Origin: Acetobacter nitrogenifigens DSM 23921 = NBRC 105050
Lineage (GTDB): Bacteria; Pseudomonadota; Alphaproteobacteria; Acetobacterales; Acetobacteraceae
Reading direction: 5' to 3'
NCBI RefSeq assembly: GCF_000429165.1
Contig: NZ_AUBI01000006.1
Location: 124,001 to 188,000 of the forward strand
DNA length: 64,000 bases
A program made the translations under genes and the position numbers. Each line of letters begins with the position of its first letter. Positions within the stretch are counted from its first letter, which is position 1. The notes under the pieces were generated by a model, which made no database searches, was not told the DNA's origin, and saw only the letters and a list, made by a program, of their open reading frames with translations. This document shows, piece by piece, positions 33,575-43,345 of the stretch.

Positions 33575-36478
33575 ATGGCGGAAAAACCGAATATCATCGT
33601 CGTCGGCAACGGCATGGTCGGCCATTACTGCGTCGAACAGCTTGTAGCCCATGGCCTGCATGAGAATCACCGCATCCATGTTTTCGGTGCGGAGAAACAT
33701 CCGGCTTATGATCGCGTCCATCTCACGGAATACATGACCGGCCAGAACGCTCTTTCCCTGAGACTGCACCGGGACGATTTCCATGCAGCTCATGACATTG
33801 CGTTGCATCTGGGCGTCAACGTCACCGACATCGATCGCGCCGCGCGCATCATCCAGACTGACGCAGGGCCATATCCCTATCAGTCGCTCATCATTGCGAC
33901 GGGGTCCTACCCGTTCGTGCCGTCGGTTCCGGGTAACACCGGCAGCGCAGGGCTGGTCTATCGCACGCTCGACGATCTCGACGAGATCCGCGCGGCAGCC
34001 AAAGATGCGCGCCATGGCGTCGTGATCGGCGGCGGATTGCTGGGGCTTGAAGCCGCCAATGCGGTCAAGTCGCTTGGTCTCGACGTCTCGGTCGTGGAGT
34101 TTGCGCCGCGCCTGATGCCGGTGCAGCTCGACGCAGAGGGCGGCGCCGCGCTCCGTCGTCGGATCGAAGCGATGGGCATCGAAGTTCGGACCAGTCACGT
34201 CACGCAGGGCATCGAAACCGGAGATTCTCGCCGTCACAAGCTTACATTCGCCAATGGCGACGTTCTGGAAACGGACCTCGTCGTATTTTCGGCGGGCATT
34301 CGACCGAATGACAAGATCGCGCACGCATGTGGACTTACGTTGGGCCTGCGTGGCGGCGTAGCGATAGACAACCACTGCCGCACCTCCGACCCCCATATCT
34401 TTGCGATCGGTGAATGCGCTGCGTGGCAGAACCGTTTGTTCGGCCTTGTCGCCCCCGGTTATACCATGGCGCGCACGGCGGCGGCCGTGATCGCGGGTGA
34501 GGACGCGGCCTTCACAGGGGCTGACATGTCCACGAAGCTCAAGTTGCTGGGCGTTGATGTTGGTTCGATCGGCGACGCGCACGGCGCCGAGGAAGGCTCC
34601 ACAAGCTATCGCTTCATAGGGGAGGCGGACGGATCCTATCGCAGGCTGGTGCTCTCGGCGGACGGGTCACGGGTTACGGGCGCGGTTCTGGTCGGCGACA
34701 ATGCGTATTACGACACGATCCTGCAGTTTGTTCAGAACGGCATCAAGCCGCCTGCAGATCCTGCCGCGCTGATCCTCCCGCGTGGCGAAGGGGCGGAGCT
34801 TCTGGGAGCGAGCTCGCTTCCGGATACGGCCATGATATGCTCCTGCCACAACGTCACCAAGGGCGCGATCTGCTCCGCGCTCGATAATGGCTGTACCGAT
34901 CTCGCGAGCCTCAAGGGGATCACCAAGGCCTCCACGGGCTGCGGAGGGTGCGCGGCGTTGTTGAAAAGCGTGTTCGAAACAGAGCTTTCCGCCCGCGGGA
35001 TCGAAGTGGATCACTCGCTGTGCGAGCATTTCTCGCACACGCGGCAGGAGCTGTACTCCCTCGTGCGAGTACACGGCATTCGCACGTTCGAGGACCTGAT
35101 GGACCGTCATGGCAACGGCGGCCTGGGGTGCGATATCTGCAAGCCCGCCGTGGGCTCGATTCTCGCATCCGCATGGAACAAGCCGATCACCGATCCGGCT
35201 TATATTCCGCTGCAGGACACGAACGATACGTTCATGGCCAACATGCAGAAGAACGGCACATATTCGGTCATGCCGCGAATTGCCGGGGGCGAGATCACTC
35301 CGGACAAGCTGATCGTTCTCGGCTCGGTCGCCCGCAAATATGGCCTGTACACCAAGATAACCGGCGGACAGCGGATCGACCTGTTCGGGGCGCAGATCCA
35401 TCAGCTTCCCGATATCTGGGGTGAACTGATCGAGGCCGGGTTCGAAACCGGCCATGCATATGGAAAATCAACACGGACCGTAAAATCCTGTGTCGGCAGC
35501 ACATGGTGTCGCTACGGCGTGCAGGATAGCGTAAGTCAGGCGCTCGATATCGAGAACCGTTACAAGGGGCTGCGCTCTCCGCACAAGCTCAAGTTCGCCG
35601 TCTCGGGCTGCACACGCGAATGCGCTGAAGCACAAAGCAAGGACGTTGGCGTCATCGCCACCGAAAACGGGTGGAATCTCTACGTCTGTGGAAATGGCGG
35701 CATGCGCCCCCGTCACGCCGAGCTTTTCGCGACTGATCTCGATTCTACAACGCTCCTGAAATATATCGACCGTTTCCTGATGTTCTACATCCGTACCGCT
35801 GACAAGCTGCAACGCACATCCGTTTGGCGGGAGGGTCTCGAGGGCGGTCTGGATTACCTCAAGGACGTCATCATTCACGACTCGCTCGGCATTGCCGAAG
35901 AGCTTGAGCAGCAGATGCAGGCTGTTGTCTCCACGTATCATTGCGAATGGCGCGACGCGCTTTCGGATCAGGAAAAACTCAAGCGCTTCCGTACATTCGT
36001 GAACGACAGCCGTCCTGATCCGAATATCGCGACTGTGCCCGAACGCGACCAAGTGAAGCCAGCCGATAATACGCCAGCCTCTCCAATCGCCCTCGGACCG
36101 CAGGATTGGAAGGCGTTGTGTGGCGAGAGCGATCTGGTCGCGCGTTCCGGCGTCGTCGCGTGGGACGACGGCGCCCAGATCGCCCTGTTTCTGATTCCGG
36201 AAAGCCACGGTCGTTCAGCGGAGGTCTTTGCCGTCGACAATCACGACCCGTTCTCGAACGCCAACGTCATCGGCCGCGGTATCATAGGCGATATTGCAGG
36301 GCAATTTGTGGTCGCCTCCCCACTATACAAGCAACACTTCCGCCTGCGCGATGGCGTGTGTCTTGAGGATCAGACGAAGCGGCTGCGGACTTGGGACGCA
36401 CGTATAATCGAGGGGCGTGTCGAGGTCCGCGCACGGGATAGAGCCGCGGCGCGGCAGTCGGATCTGGCGCCCGTCTGA
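33575..36478 (+). CDS. nirB: NADH-dependent nitrite reductase, NirB-NirD fusion
   Basis: The 967-residue protein reduces nitrite to ammonium. Residues 5-400 form the FAD/NAD oxidoreductase (IIVVGNGMVGH, GVVIGGGLLGLEAANA). Two BFD-like [2Fe-2S] modules follow: ICSCHNVTKG with GCGGCAALL (420-470), then GCDICKP near 515. The sirohaem/[4Fe-4S] site is CVGSTWC near 640 and SGCTREC near 680. Residues about 845-950 match NirD (WKALCGESDLV, VFAVDNHDPFSNANVIGRG), so the small subunit is fused to the large one. No separate nirD gene follows. Confidence 0.92.
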   Translation: MAEKPNIIVVGNGMVGHYCVEQLVAHGLHENHRIHVFGAEKHPAYDRVHLTEYMTGQNALSLRLHRDDFHAAHDIALHLGVNVTDIDRAARIIQTDAGPYPYQSLIIATGSYPFVPSVPGNTGSAGLVYRTLDDLDEIRAAAKDARHGVVIGGGLLGLEAANAVKSLGLDVSVVEFAPRLMPVQLDAEGGAALRRRIEAMGIEVRTSHVTQGIETGDSRRHKLTFANGDVLETDLVVFSAGIRPNDKIAHACGLTLGLRGGVAIDNHCRTSDPHIFAIGECAAWQNRLFGLVAPGYTMARTAAAVIAGEDAAFTGADMSTKLKLLGVDVGSIGDAHGAEEGSTSYRFIGEADGSYRRLVLSADGSRVTGAVLVGDNAYYDTILQFVQNGIKPPADPAALILPRGEGAELLGASSLPDTAMICSCHNVTKGAICSALDNGCTDLASLKGITKASTGCGGCAALLKSVFETELSARGIEVDHSLCEHFSHTRQELYSLVRVHGIRTFEDLMDRHGNGGLGCDICKPAVGSILASAWNKPITDPAYIPLQDTNDTFMANMQKNGTYSVMPRIAGGEITPDKLIVLGSVARKYGLYTKITGGQRIDLFGAQIHQLPDIWGELIEAGFETGHAYGKSTRTVKSCVGSTWCRYGVQDSVSQALDIENRYKGLRSPHKLKFAVSGCTRECAEAQSKDVGVIATENGWNLYVCGNGGMRPRHAELFATDLDSTTLLKYIDRFLMFYIRTADKLQRTSVWREGLEGGLDYLKDVIIHDSLGIAEELEQQMQAVVSTYHCEWRDALSDQEKLKRFRTFVNDSRPDPNIATVPERDQVKPADNTPASPIALGPQDWKALCGESDLVARSGVVAWDDGAQIALFLIPESHGRSAEVFAVDNHDPFSNANVIGRGIIGDIAGQFVVASPLYKQHFRLRDGVCLEDQTKRLRTWDARIIEGRVEVRARDRAAARQSDLAPV

Positions 36479-36481
36479 CCG

Positions 36482-39400
36482 ATGATGCGTCAGGATATCC
36501 GTTCAGCCTGTCCTTATTGCGGTGTCGGCTGCGGCATTGTTTTTGAGGTCGAGGGCGGACGGATTGTCAAATTGCGTGGCGATCCGGAGCATCCGGCCAA
36601 TGGCGGGCGCCTATGCACGAAAGGAAGTTCCTGCGACCTACCGATCACGTCGTCGGCGCGGCTTGATCGCGCACAGATCAGACGAGATCGTACTGCGCAG
36701 CCGGTCGCCACAGCAATCGACGACGCGATTAATGAAACCGCCCGTCGATTGCGCGCAATCCTCGATGCGCACGGCCCGGACGCCATCGCGCTTTACGTGT
36801 CCGGCCAGATGTCGATGGAAGCGCAATATCTCGCGAACAAACTCGCCAAGGGCTATATCCGTACACAGCATATCGAATCCAACTCGCGCCTGTGCATGGC
36901 GGCGGCGGGGGCCGGTTATAAACTCTCGCTCGGCGCCGATGCGCCTCCCGGGTCGTACGAGGACTTCGACCAGACCGATCTGTTCTTCGTCATCGGCGCG
37001 AACATGGCCGATTGTCATCCGATCCTTTTTCTGCGGCTGCTTGATCGAAAACGGGCCGGTGCAAAGTTGATTGTGGTCGACCCCCGGCGCACGGCCACCG
37101 CTGAAAAGGCCGACCTTTTCCTGCAGATCCGTCCCGGTACGGATCTCGCGCTGCTGAACGGCATCCTGCATCTGCTGGTCGCATGGTCAGCAATCGATGC
37201 GGCGTTCATCGCGGCGCATACGACGGGCTGGGACGAGATGCCCGTATTTTTGGCGGACTATACGCTCGACCGCTGCGCCGCCATCACCGGGATCGAACCG
37301 GACAGGATCGAGCAGGCTGCCCGATGGATTGCGGATGCGGGCGACTGGATGAGCCTGTGGACGATGGGGCTCAACCAGAGCGTCACGGGCGCATGGAACA
37401 CCAACGCCATCTGCAACCTTCATCTTGCGACGGGCGCTATCTGTCGGCCCGGCTCAGGCCCATTTTCCCTGACCGGCCAGCCCAACGCCATGGGCGGGCG
37501 CGAAATGGGCTACATGGGGCCGGGCCTGCCGGGGCAGCGTTCTGCGCTGGTGGCGGAAGATCGCGCGCTGGCCGAACAATTGTGGCGCCTCCCGCCAGGA
37601 ACTATCCGTGCGGAAGAGGGCATTGGCGCTATCGGGATGTTCGACGCGATGCGGCGGCAGGATATTCGCGCCTGCTGGATAATCTGCACCAATCCCGTTG
37701 CGACCGTCGCCCGGCGCGCCAACGTCGTGGAGGCGCTGCAGGCGGCGGATTGCGTCATCGTGCAGGATGCCTACGCAGATTCCGAAACAGGCCGCCATGC
37801 TGATATTCTGCTTCCTGCGGCGCTTTGGGCCGAAGCTGACGGCGTTCAGGTCAATTCCGATCGGACCATGACACTGACGCGCCAGGCGGTCGCATCTCCG
37901 GGAGACGCCCTCGCGGACTGGGAGCTGATCGCGCGTGTCGGACGGGCCATGGGGTTTGCTGACGGATTTTCGTACGTCTCTGCGGCCGAGGTTTTCGCAG
38001 AGGCAAGTCAGTTCGCGAACCCGAGAACGGATTACGACATATCGGGAATAAGCCACGAGCGCCTTCGTCTGGGGCCGGTGCAGTGGCCGTGTGGGCCCGG
38101 GGATTCAGAGACCCGTCATCCAATCCGTTATCTTCCCGGACCGAGCTTCCCATTTCCAGATGGCCGTGCGCGTTTCCTTGCCCGCCCGTATCTTGGCGCC
38201 GGCGAACAACCCGACGATGACTTCCCTCTCGTGCTCGGTACGGGGCGTCTGCAGCACCAATGGCACACCTTGACCAAAACCGGCCGTGTGGAGAGCCTGA
38301 ACAAGCTGAACGCGGGCCCGTTCGTCGAATTGTCGCCGCATGACGCCCGGCGAAATAAGATCAAGCCTGACGACCTCGTCGAGATACGCTCGCGCCGTGG
38401 GCGCGCCGTGCTGCCCGTGCGGATTACGGACCGTGTCGGCCCGGGCGTCTGCTTTGCGCCTTTCCACTGGAACGACCGCTTTGGCGATGACCTTGCAGTC
38501 AACGCTCTGACGCCCGATGCGGTCGATCCCGTTTCGTTGCAGCCCGGCTTCAAATTATGCGCGGTCGCCATCGCCCGGGTCGCGCCGCCGAAAGAGGAGG
38601 CCCAACTCATGCCTGCCGACGCCATCCCGGACCGGATCGCCGCGCATTTGGGCCTCGCGCCTCACTCGACGTCTTACCTGTCCGCTCCTGCGGCCAACTG
38701 GCTGTCGGGCTTCCTTGAGGGCCTGCGCCTTTCGCCACCCGACGGTCAACTCCCTGTGGTGCCGGATCATGCGCCGCTGACGACTGCTGAACGACTTCGG
38801 GTCGACGGTCTGTTGTCCGGTCTCTATTCGCGGGCAAGAAGCAGTCTGCAAATCGTGGACCCTGCGCCGGAAGACGACTCTGGCTACGACATCACGGTGT
38901 TCTGGGCCTCCCAGACCGGCCGCGCCGAGACAGCGGCCACAGAAGTCGCCCAGGGGTTGAAGGACGCGGGGCGGCGCGTTTCCATAGCGTGCCTGGATAC
39001 AGTCTCGGCGGACAGGCTGCCAAACGGGCCGGTCGTTTTCGTAACGTCGACATTCGGAGATGGAGACCCTCCGGACTGCGCAATCGCGTTCTGGAACGGG
39101 TTGCACGCGCGCAACGAGCCGCTGGACAGCACTTCGCACGCCGTGCTTGCGCTGGGTGACTCCACCTACGGGCGCTTTTGCGGTTTCGGTCGCGCACTGG
39201 ACGAAAAGCTTGTAGAGCTTGGCAGCAGAGTTCTTGTCGCCCGGCAGGAATGCGAACCAGATTATGAGGATGCGGTGGCCGACTGGCGACCCCGCCTGCT
39301 CGCGGCTCTGGCCCCAACGACATCGAGTGCGGTTCAGGCGCCTCCAAAGGCGAAGACGTCGCGAAGGGACGCCTCTGTCGTCGCCGTTCTCTGCCGTAAT

Positions 39401-40390
39401 GACCGTCTGACGTCGGAGTGCTCCGGGCGGGAAACTCGTTTGATCGGTTTCGACCTGACATCCAGCGGCCTGCGTTACGAACCGGGAGATGCGCTTGGCA
39501 TATGGCCGCTCAATCATGCCGAAGCAGTGGACGCGGCGTTATCCGCTATCGGCCTGCCTTCGAAGACGCCGGTCACATTGAAGCACCACGGGATTGTTTC
39601 ACTTCGCGATGCATTGATCCGCCATTTCGATCTGGGGCGTCCGGCGCCAGCTATGCTCGAACGCCTTGGAACGGCAGAAGGGTATTTGCCGGAAATGCTG
39701 GCGAACGTACGGCTTTCGGCAAGTCCGGATGAGATCTCGCAGTTGTTTCGCAAGATTCAGCCGCGCCTCTATTCCATAGCGTCCTCACAGCGCCGTCATA
39801 CAGCGGAGGTCCATCTGACGGTCGGCGTAAGCCACACGCCGTATCGCGGCCTCTGCTCGCCATGGCTCGCCGATCTGGCGTTGGGGGCGCCCGCGAATGT
39901 CTTCGTTCAGTCGAATGCGCATTTCAGGCTGCCCGCAGACGGCGCGACGCCGATCATCATGATCGGACCAGGCACCGGAATCGCACCTTTTCGCGGCTTT
40001 CTGCAGGAACGCGCAGCGACTCAGGCGTCGGGCCGCGCGTGGCTGTTTTTCGGGGAGCGGCATGCAGCCAGCACCTTTTATTTCGAGGAGGAGCTCAAGT
40101 CATTTCTGGTTGCAGGAACGTTGACCCGTCTCGACACGGCGTTCTCGCGCGATCAGGATGCACGCATCTACGTTCAGGATCGCATGGAGGAACATGGCGC
40201 CGAACTCTGGTCCTGGCTCACTGCCGGAGCTCACATCTACGTCTGCGGCGACGCCGCTCGCATGGCGCGCGATGTGGATGCAGCCTTGCGCCGTCTTGTA
40301 GCGCGCCACGGCGACATGAGCACGGGCATGGCGGATGCGTTCGTCTCGGACCTGACGCGCGCAGGGCGTTACCGCCGGGACGTTTACTGA
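36482..40390 (+). CDS. nasA: Assimilatory nitrate reductase fused to a diflavin reductase
   Basis: The 1302-residue protein joins a molybdopterin nitrate reductase (about 1-700) to a NADPH-flavoprotein. The N-terminal [4Fe-4S] site is CPYCGVGC with a fourth Cys in GRLCTKGSS. A flavodoxin domain starts at about 801 (TVFWASQTGRAETAA, TSTFGDGDPPD). The FAD site is RLYSIASSQ near 1095, and the NADP site is GPGTGIAPFRGFLQER near 1161 and YVCGDAARMARDV. Electrons can therefore pass from NADPH through FAD and FMN to the Mo centre within one chain. This matches the RefSeq name bifunctional nitrate reductase/sulfite reductase flavoprotein. Confidence 0.92.
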   Translation: MMRQDIRSACPYCGVGCGIVFEVEGGRIVKLRGDPEHPANGGRLCTKGSSCDLPITSSARLDRAQIRRDRTAQPVATAIDDAINETARRLRAILDAHGPDAIALYVSGQMSMEAQYLANKLAKGYIRTQHIESNSRLCMAAAGAGYKLSLGADAPPGSYEDFDQTDLFFVIGANMADCHPILFLRLLDRKRAGAKLIVVDPRRTATAEKADLFLQIRPGTDLALLNGILHLLVAWSAIDAAFIAAHTTGWDEMPVFLADYTLDRCAAITGIEPDRIEQAARWIADAGDWMSLWTMGLNQSVTGAWNTNAICNLHLATGAICRPGSGPFSLTGQPNAMGGREMGYMGPGLPGQRSALVAEDRALAEQLWRLPPGTIRAEEGIGAIGMFDAMRRQDIRACWIICTNPVATVARRANVVEALQAADCVIVQDAYADSETGRHADILLPAALWAEADGVQVNSDRTMTLTRQAVASPGDALADWELIARVGRAMGFADGFSYVSAAEVFAEASQFANPRTDYDISGISHERLRLGPVQWPCGPGDSETRHPIRYLPGPSFPFPDGRARFLARPYLGAGEQPDDDFPLVLGTGRLQHQWHTLTKTGRVESLNKLNAGPFVELSPHDARRNKIKPDDLVEIRSRRGRAVLPVRITDRVGPGVCFAPFHWNDRFGDDLAVNALTPDAVDPVSLQPGFKLCAVAIARVAPPKEEAQLMPADAIPDRIAAHLGLAPHSTSYLSAPAANWLSGFLEGLRLSPPDGQLPVVPDHAPLTTAERLRVDGLLSGLYSRARSSLQIVDPAPEDDSGYDITVFWASQTGRAETAATEVAQGLKDAGRRVSIACLDTVSADRLPNGPVVFVTSTFGDGDPPDCAIAFWNGLHARNEPLDSTSHAVLALGDSTYGRFCGFGRALDEKLVELGSRVLVARQECEPDYEDAVADWRPRLLAALAPTTSSAVQAPPKAKTSRRDASVVAVLCRNDRLTSECSGRETRLIGFDLTSSGLRYEPGDALGIWPLNHAEAVDAALSAIGLPSKTPVTLKHHGIVSLRDALIRHFDLGRPAPAMLERLGTAEGYLPEMLANVRLSASPDEISQLFRKIQPRLYSIASSQRRHTAEVHLTVGVSHTPYRGLCSPWLADLALGAPANVFVQSNAHFRLPADGATPIIMIGPGTGIAPFRGFLQERAATQASGRAWLFFGERHAASTFYFEEELKSFLVAGTLTRLDTAFSRDQDARIYVQDRMEEHGAELWSWLTAGAHIYVCGDAARMARDVDAALRRLVARHGDMSTGMADAFVSDLTRAGRYRRDVY

Positions 40391-40393
40391 GCC

Positions 40394-40987
40394 GTGCGCG
40401 TGCTTCTTGCCGATGAAAACTCCCGACGCGTTAATGCGCTCTCCGATCTGCTCGCGGCCGATGCCTCGCTCACCCTCATCCGTCTGAGCGCAGGTACGGC
40501 GCTGATCGACGCCGTGCGGGAATTTCAGCCCGATATCGTGCTCGTCGATCTGGCGCGGCCTGACCGCGATGCACTCGACGGCGTGCGCGCTCTGTCCGGA
40601 TCTGACATGGAACGGCCAGTGGCGCTGTTCGTCGATGAGGACGATGAGCATCTGATGGAAGACGCCTTCGAAGCTGGCGTATGCTCCTATAATGTCATCG
40701 ATACGCCACCCCGCGACGTCAAGCCGCTGCTTCGAGCGGCGATTTCACTTTACGCGCGCTTTCGGCGCACACAGCGCGCGCTCGATACGGCGCAGAAAAC
40801 GCTTTCCGAACGTGATCTGGTTGATCGCGCCAAAAAGCTTTTCATGAAAAACGAGCGTTGCGGCGAAGCCGAGGCATACCGCTGGTTTCGACGGCAGGCG
40901 ATGCGTGAAGCCCGTAAGATTGTTGACGTCTGCGCAAGTTACCTCGACGCGCAGGCGCCCGCCGCCGAGGACACCAGTAAAAAATGA
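40394..40987 (+). CDS. nasT: NasT-like ANTAR antiterminator
   Basis: The 197-residue protein starts at GTG 40394. It has a receiver-like domain (VRVLLADENSRRVNALSDLL, IVLVDLARPDRDALD with the Asp in VDL) and an ANTAR RNA-binding domain at the C-terminus (LVDRAKKLFMKNERCGEAEAY, RWFRRQAMREARKIVDV). NasT binds leader RNA hairpins to prevent termination when nitrate is sensed. It lies after the reductase genes, three bases after their stop, and overlaps nasS as ATGA. Confidence 0.88.
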   Translation: MRVLLADENSRRVNALSDLLAADASLTLIRLSAGTALIDAVREFQPDIVLVDLARPDRDALDGVRALSGSDMERPVALFVDEDDEHLMEDAFEAGVCSYNVIDTPPRDVKPLLRAAISLYARFRRTQRALDTAQKTLSERDLVDRAKKLFMKNERCGEAEAYRWFRRQAMREARKIVDVCASYLDAQAPAAEDTSKK

Positions 40988-41889
40988 CCGCATCCATTCG
41001 CATAGGCCTGCTCCGTCTCGCCGACAGCGCGCCCGTCCTCGTGGCTGAGCATCTCGGGTATTTCCGCCGCAACGGGCTCGATGTCTCTATCAGGGTTGAA
41101 CCATCCTGGTCGAATATCGCCGACGGTCTTGCCTGGAACCGTCTGGACGCAGCCGTCGTTTTCCCGCCGCTTGCGATCATGACCGCATTGGGACGACGCG
41201 GAAGACCTGTCGCACTAAACCCTCTCATGGTCTTGTCGAAGGGTGGAAATACCATCGTTTTGCGCAAGAGCATTATGGAGGCGGAGCCGGGCGGGACGCC
41301 CCCCAGGCTTGCGGTCGTGCATCCGTACTCGACCCATTTTCTTCTTCTGCGTCGCTATTTGGCGACGAAGTCCGAGACGCCTGACAGCTTTGCACAAATC
41401 GTTGCTATGCCGCCCGATACTATGCTGGACGCGTTGCGGGACGGCGGCATCGATGGATTCTGCGCCGGACCGCCTTGGGGCGCTGCCGCTGAACATGAAG
41501 GTATTGGCGGGATTGTCGCCGGATCATCCTCAATCTGGCCGGGGCATGTCGAAAAAACTCTTGTGACGACTCGATCATGGAGCGTGACGAACCCGTCGGC
41601 CTCTGAATTACTTATTAATGCTCTTCGCGACGCCATTACTTTCTGCAACGGGATTGAGAATCGAGAAACGCTTCTGCGCCTTCTTTCAGCGCCAATCAAG
41701 GAAGGTGGTCTTGCTCTTCCTGCGGGCGCGACACGCGAAATTCTGCCGGGTGCGAGCAATAAGGATAGTATGGTTTTCGGTGGTGAGAATGCGATGGCGC
41801 TCGAATTGATGTTGGATGAAATGATTTCTCTTAAATGGGTGAATTCCGTTGAACTCTCTGGATTGAATTTTTTTGAAAAACAAAAATAA
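40984..41889 (+). CDS. nasS: NasS-like nitrate sensor (NrtA/CmpA family)
   Basis: The 301-residue protein is a periplasmic-binding-protein fold with no signal peptide, as expected for the cytoplasmic sensor NasS. Key parts are RIGLLRLADSAPVLVAEHLGYF at the N-terminus, WNRLDAAVVFPPLAIMTALG, and GIDGFCAGPPWGAAAE. It would bind NasT and release it with nitrate. It appears shorter than NrtA/NasS proteins I recall (about 370-400), mainly at the C-terminus. Late codons are AT-rich. Confidence 0.82.
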   Translation: MTASIRIGLLRLADSAPVLVAEHLGYFRRNGLDVSIRVEPSWSNIADGLAWNRLDAAVVFPPLAIMTALGRRGRPVALNPLMVLSKGGNTIVLRKSIMEAEPGGTPPRLAVVHPYSTHFLLLRRYLATKSETPDSFAQIVAMPPDTMLDALRDGGIDGFCAGPPWGAAAEHEGIGGIVAGSSSIWPGHVEKTLVTTRSWSVTNPSASELLINALRDAITFCNGIENRETLLRLLSAPIKEGGLALPAGATREILPGASNKDSMVFGGENAMALELMLDEMISLKWVNSVELSGLNFFEKQK

Positions 41890-42357
41890 TCGTACGATTT
41901 TTTATAAATTTTCTGATGAAATTTTAATTACGTAATCTGTGGCGGAGTGTTATTTCGGAAAGGCAGTGTGACATCTCGCTGTCACGGACAAAAACGACTC
42001 ACGGTCAGTTCGTGACCAGCGTCATCATCCGGACGATCAAAGGCATACCGACGACGCACGGGAGAGTAATCCCAAGCGGCGCCTGGATGTGAATAAATGC
42101 CTGCTGTCCACTATGGCGAATGCAGATCGCAATGCTGGGCGACCGCCATGTAGACGACTGTCAGTTGGTGTTTCTCCGTCTTCGCGGCGTTCGTTTTTCG
42201 TTTGGAGCAAAGATATCAGCCTGTCTGCGGATGGTGCGGCATGTAGCAATGATCGCCGCCCCGGAGATTAAGGGGAGTGCGTGATTTCAAAGCGCGCTCT
42301 GGCGAACTTCAGGCGGGAAGTCGTGTAGGTCCCTGATCGATGTGGTAGGAAAACGGC
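41890..42357. other. Gap after the nitrate operon
   Basis: About 470 bases with no supported gene. An AT-rich 40 bases follow nasS. On the minus strand near 42019-42115, one phase reads FIHIQAPLGITLPCVVGMPL and then stops, which could be the tail of a decayed membrane protein, but there is no start or clear family. The LysE gene promoter should lie at the right end. Confidence 0.35.
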
Positions 42358-42984
42358 ATGATCGATTTCTCTCTTCTTTTAGCCTTCGTTCTGGCGGCGT
42401 CCATCCTGAGCCTCACGCCGGGTGTGGACACGGCGATGGTGTTGCGTTCGGCGACTGTCGATGGACGACGTCCAGCGATTCTTGCCGCGATCGGCATTGC
42501 GCTTGGGTGTGTGATGTGGGGTGCGGCAGTGGCTCTCGGGCTTGGCACATTGCTGCGCGCTTCCTATCTGGCCTACACGATGGTGAAAATCGCCGGAGCG
42601 GCCTACCTTATTTGGCTTGGCGGTAAGCTCTTGTTGAAACCGAGGGCAGCCTTGCGGACAGAAGATCAGTCTCCGGCGCCGGGCGGATCTGGCGCGTTCT
42701 GGCGTGGTTTCCTGACCAATCTGCTCAATCCCAAGGTGGGTGTATTCTATGTCACGTTCCTGCCGCAGTTCGTGCCAGCTGGCGCGCCGGTGGCGGGATA
42801 CATATTCTTTCTGGCTTGCATCCACGTCGCCATAACGCTCGCCTGGTTTGCGGCCCTGATCACCGCCACTGCGCCGCTTGGTCGCTTTCTGCGCCAACCT
42901 GAGGCTGTCCGGGCGCTTGATCGCATTACGGGTCTGGTATTCATCGCCTTTGGGCTCAAGCTGGCGACTTCGCGAGTCTCCTGA
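42358..42984 (+). CDS. LysE/RhtB-family amino acid exporter
   Basis: The 208-residue protein has six hydrophobic segments and family motifs SLTPGVDTAMVLR at the end of helix 1, KIAGAAYLIWLGGKLL in helix 3, and GFLTNLLNPKVGVFYVTFLPQF in helix 4. It exports amino acids or derivatives such as homoserine lactone or threonine. Start is ATG 42358. It is transcribed alone. Confidence 0.92.
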   Translation: MIDFSLLLAFVLAASILSLTPGVDTAMVLRSATVDGRRPAILAAIGIALGCVMWGAAVALGLGTLLRASYLAYTMVKIAGAAYLIWLGGKLLLKPRAALRTEDQSPAPGGSGAFWRGFLTNLLNPKVGVFYVTFLPQFVPAGAPVAGYIFFLACIHVAITLAWFAALITATAPLGRFLRQPEAVRALDRITGLVFIAFGLKLATSRVS

Positions 42985-43345
42985 TTGTAAGCGTTGTCGA
43001 CCCACGCTCACTAAAGCCGATATTTTGTCAGGATGCTCCCAGATTGGCGTGGTGGTGGTTTCAATTGAGCCGCCGCTCTTTGGCGACGCTGCTACGCCAG
43101 CGATACGGCTATGGTTCGGACGGTAACGTCGGGCGCACTCCATTTGCGTCCGGTGTCCTGAATGCAGGAAAGTTGCTCCTACAGCCGGTTAGGAGCGCGA
43201 AGCCGTCTGCTTGCAACGTGCCAGGGGCGGTCAGCCCCTCAAACCTCCCCCCAACACCTCTTCGTGTTGACTTCATAGCGCTGGACGGCCCCGAGGCATT
43301 GTGACCGAGCATCCGGACGAACGGGTCCCCAGCGCCGCGCGAGGC
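42985..43345. other. Gap between LysE and hutG
   Basis: About 360 bases between convergent genes. A hairpin AGGGGC-GGTCA-GCCCCT near 43227-43243 could act as a terminator. Frames open here show no recognised family, and I see no ribosome binding site with a plausible start. Confidence 0.4.

Noticed and set aside
42019..42115. Minus-strand segment reading like a membrane-protein tail
   Set aside because: It is under 35 residues with no start and no continuing frame upstream; kept only as a note in the gap entry.
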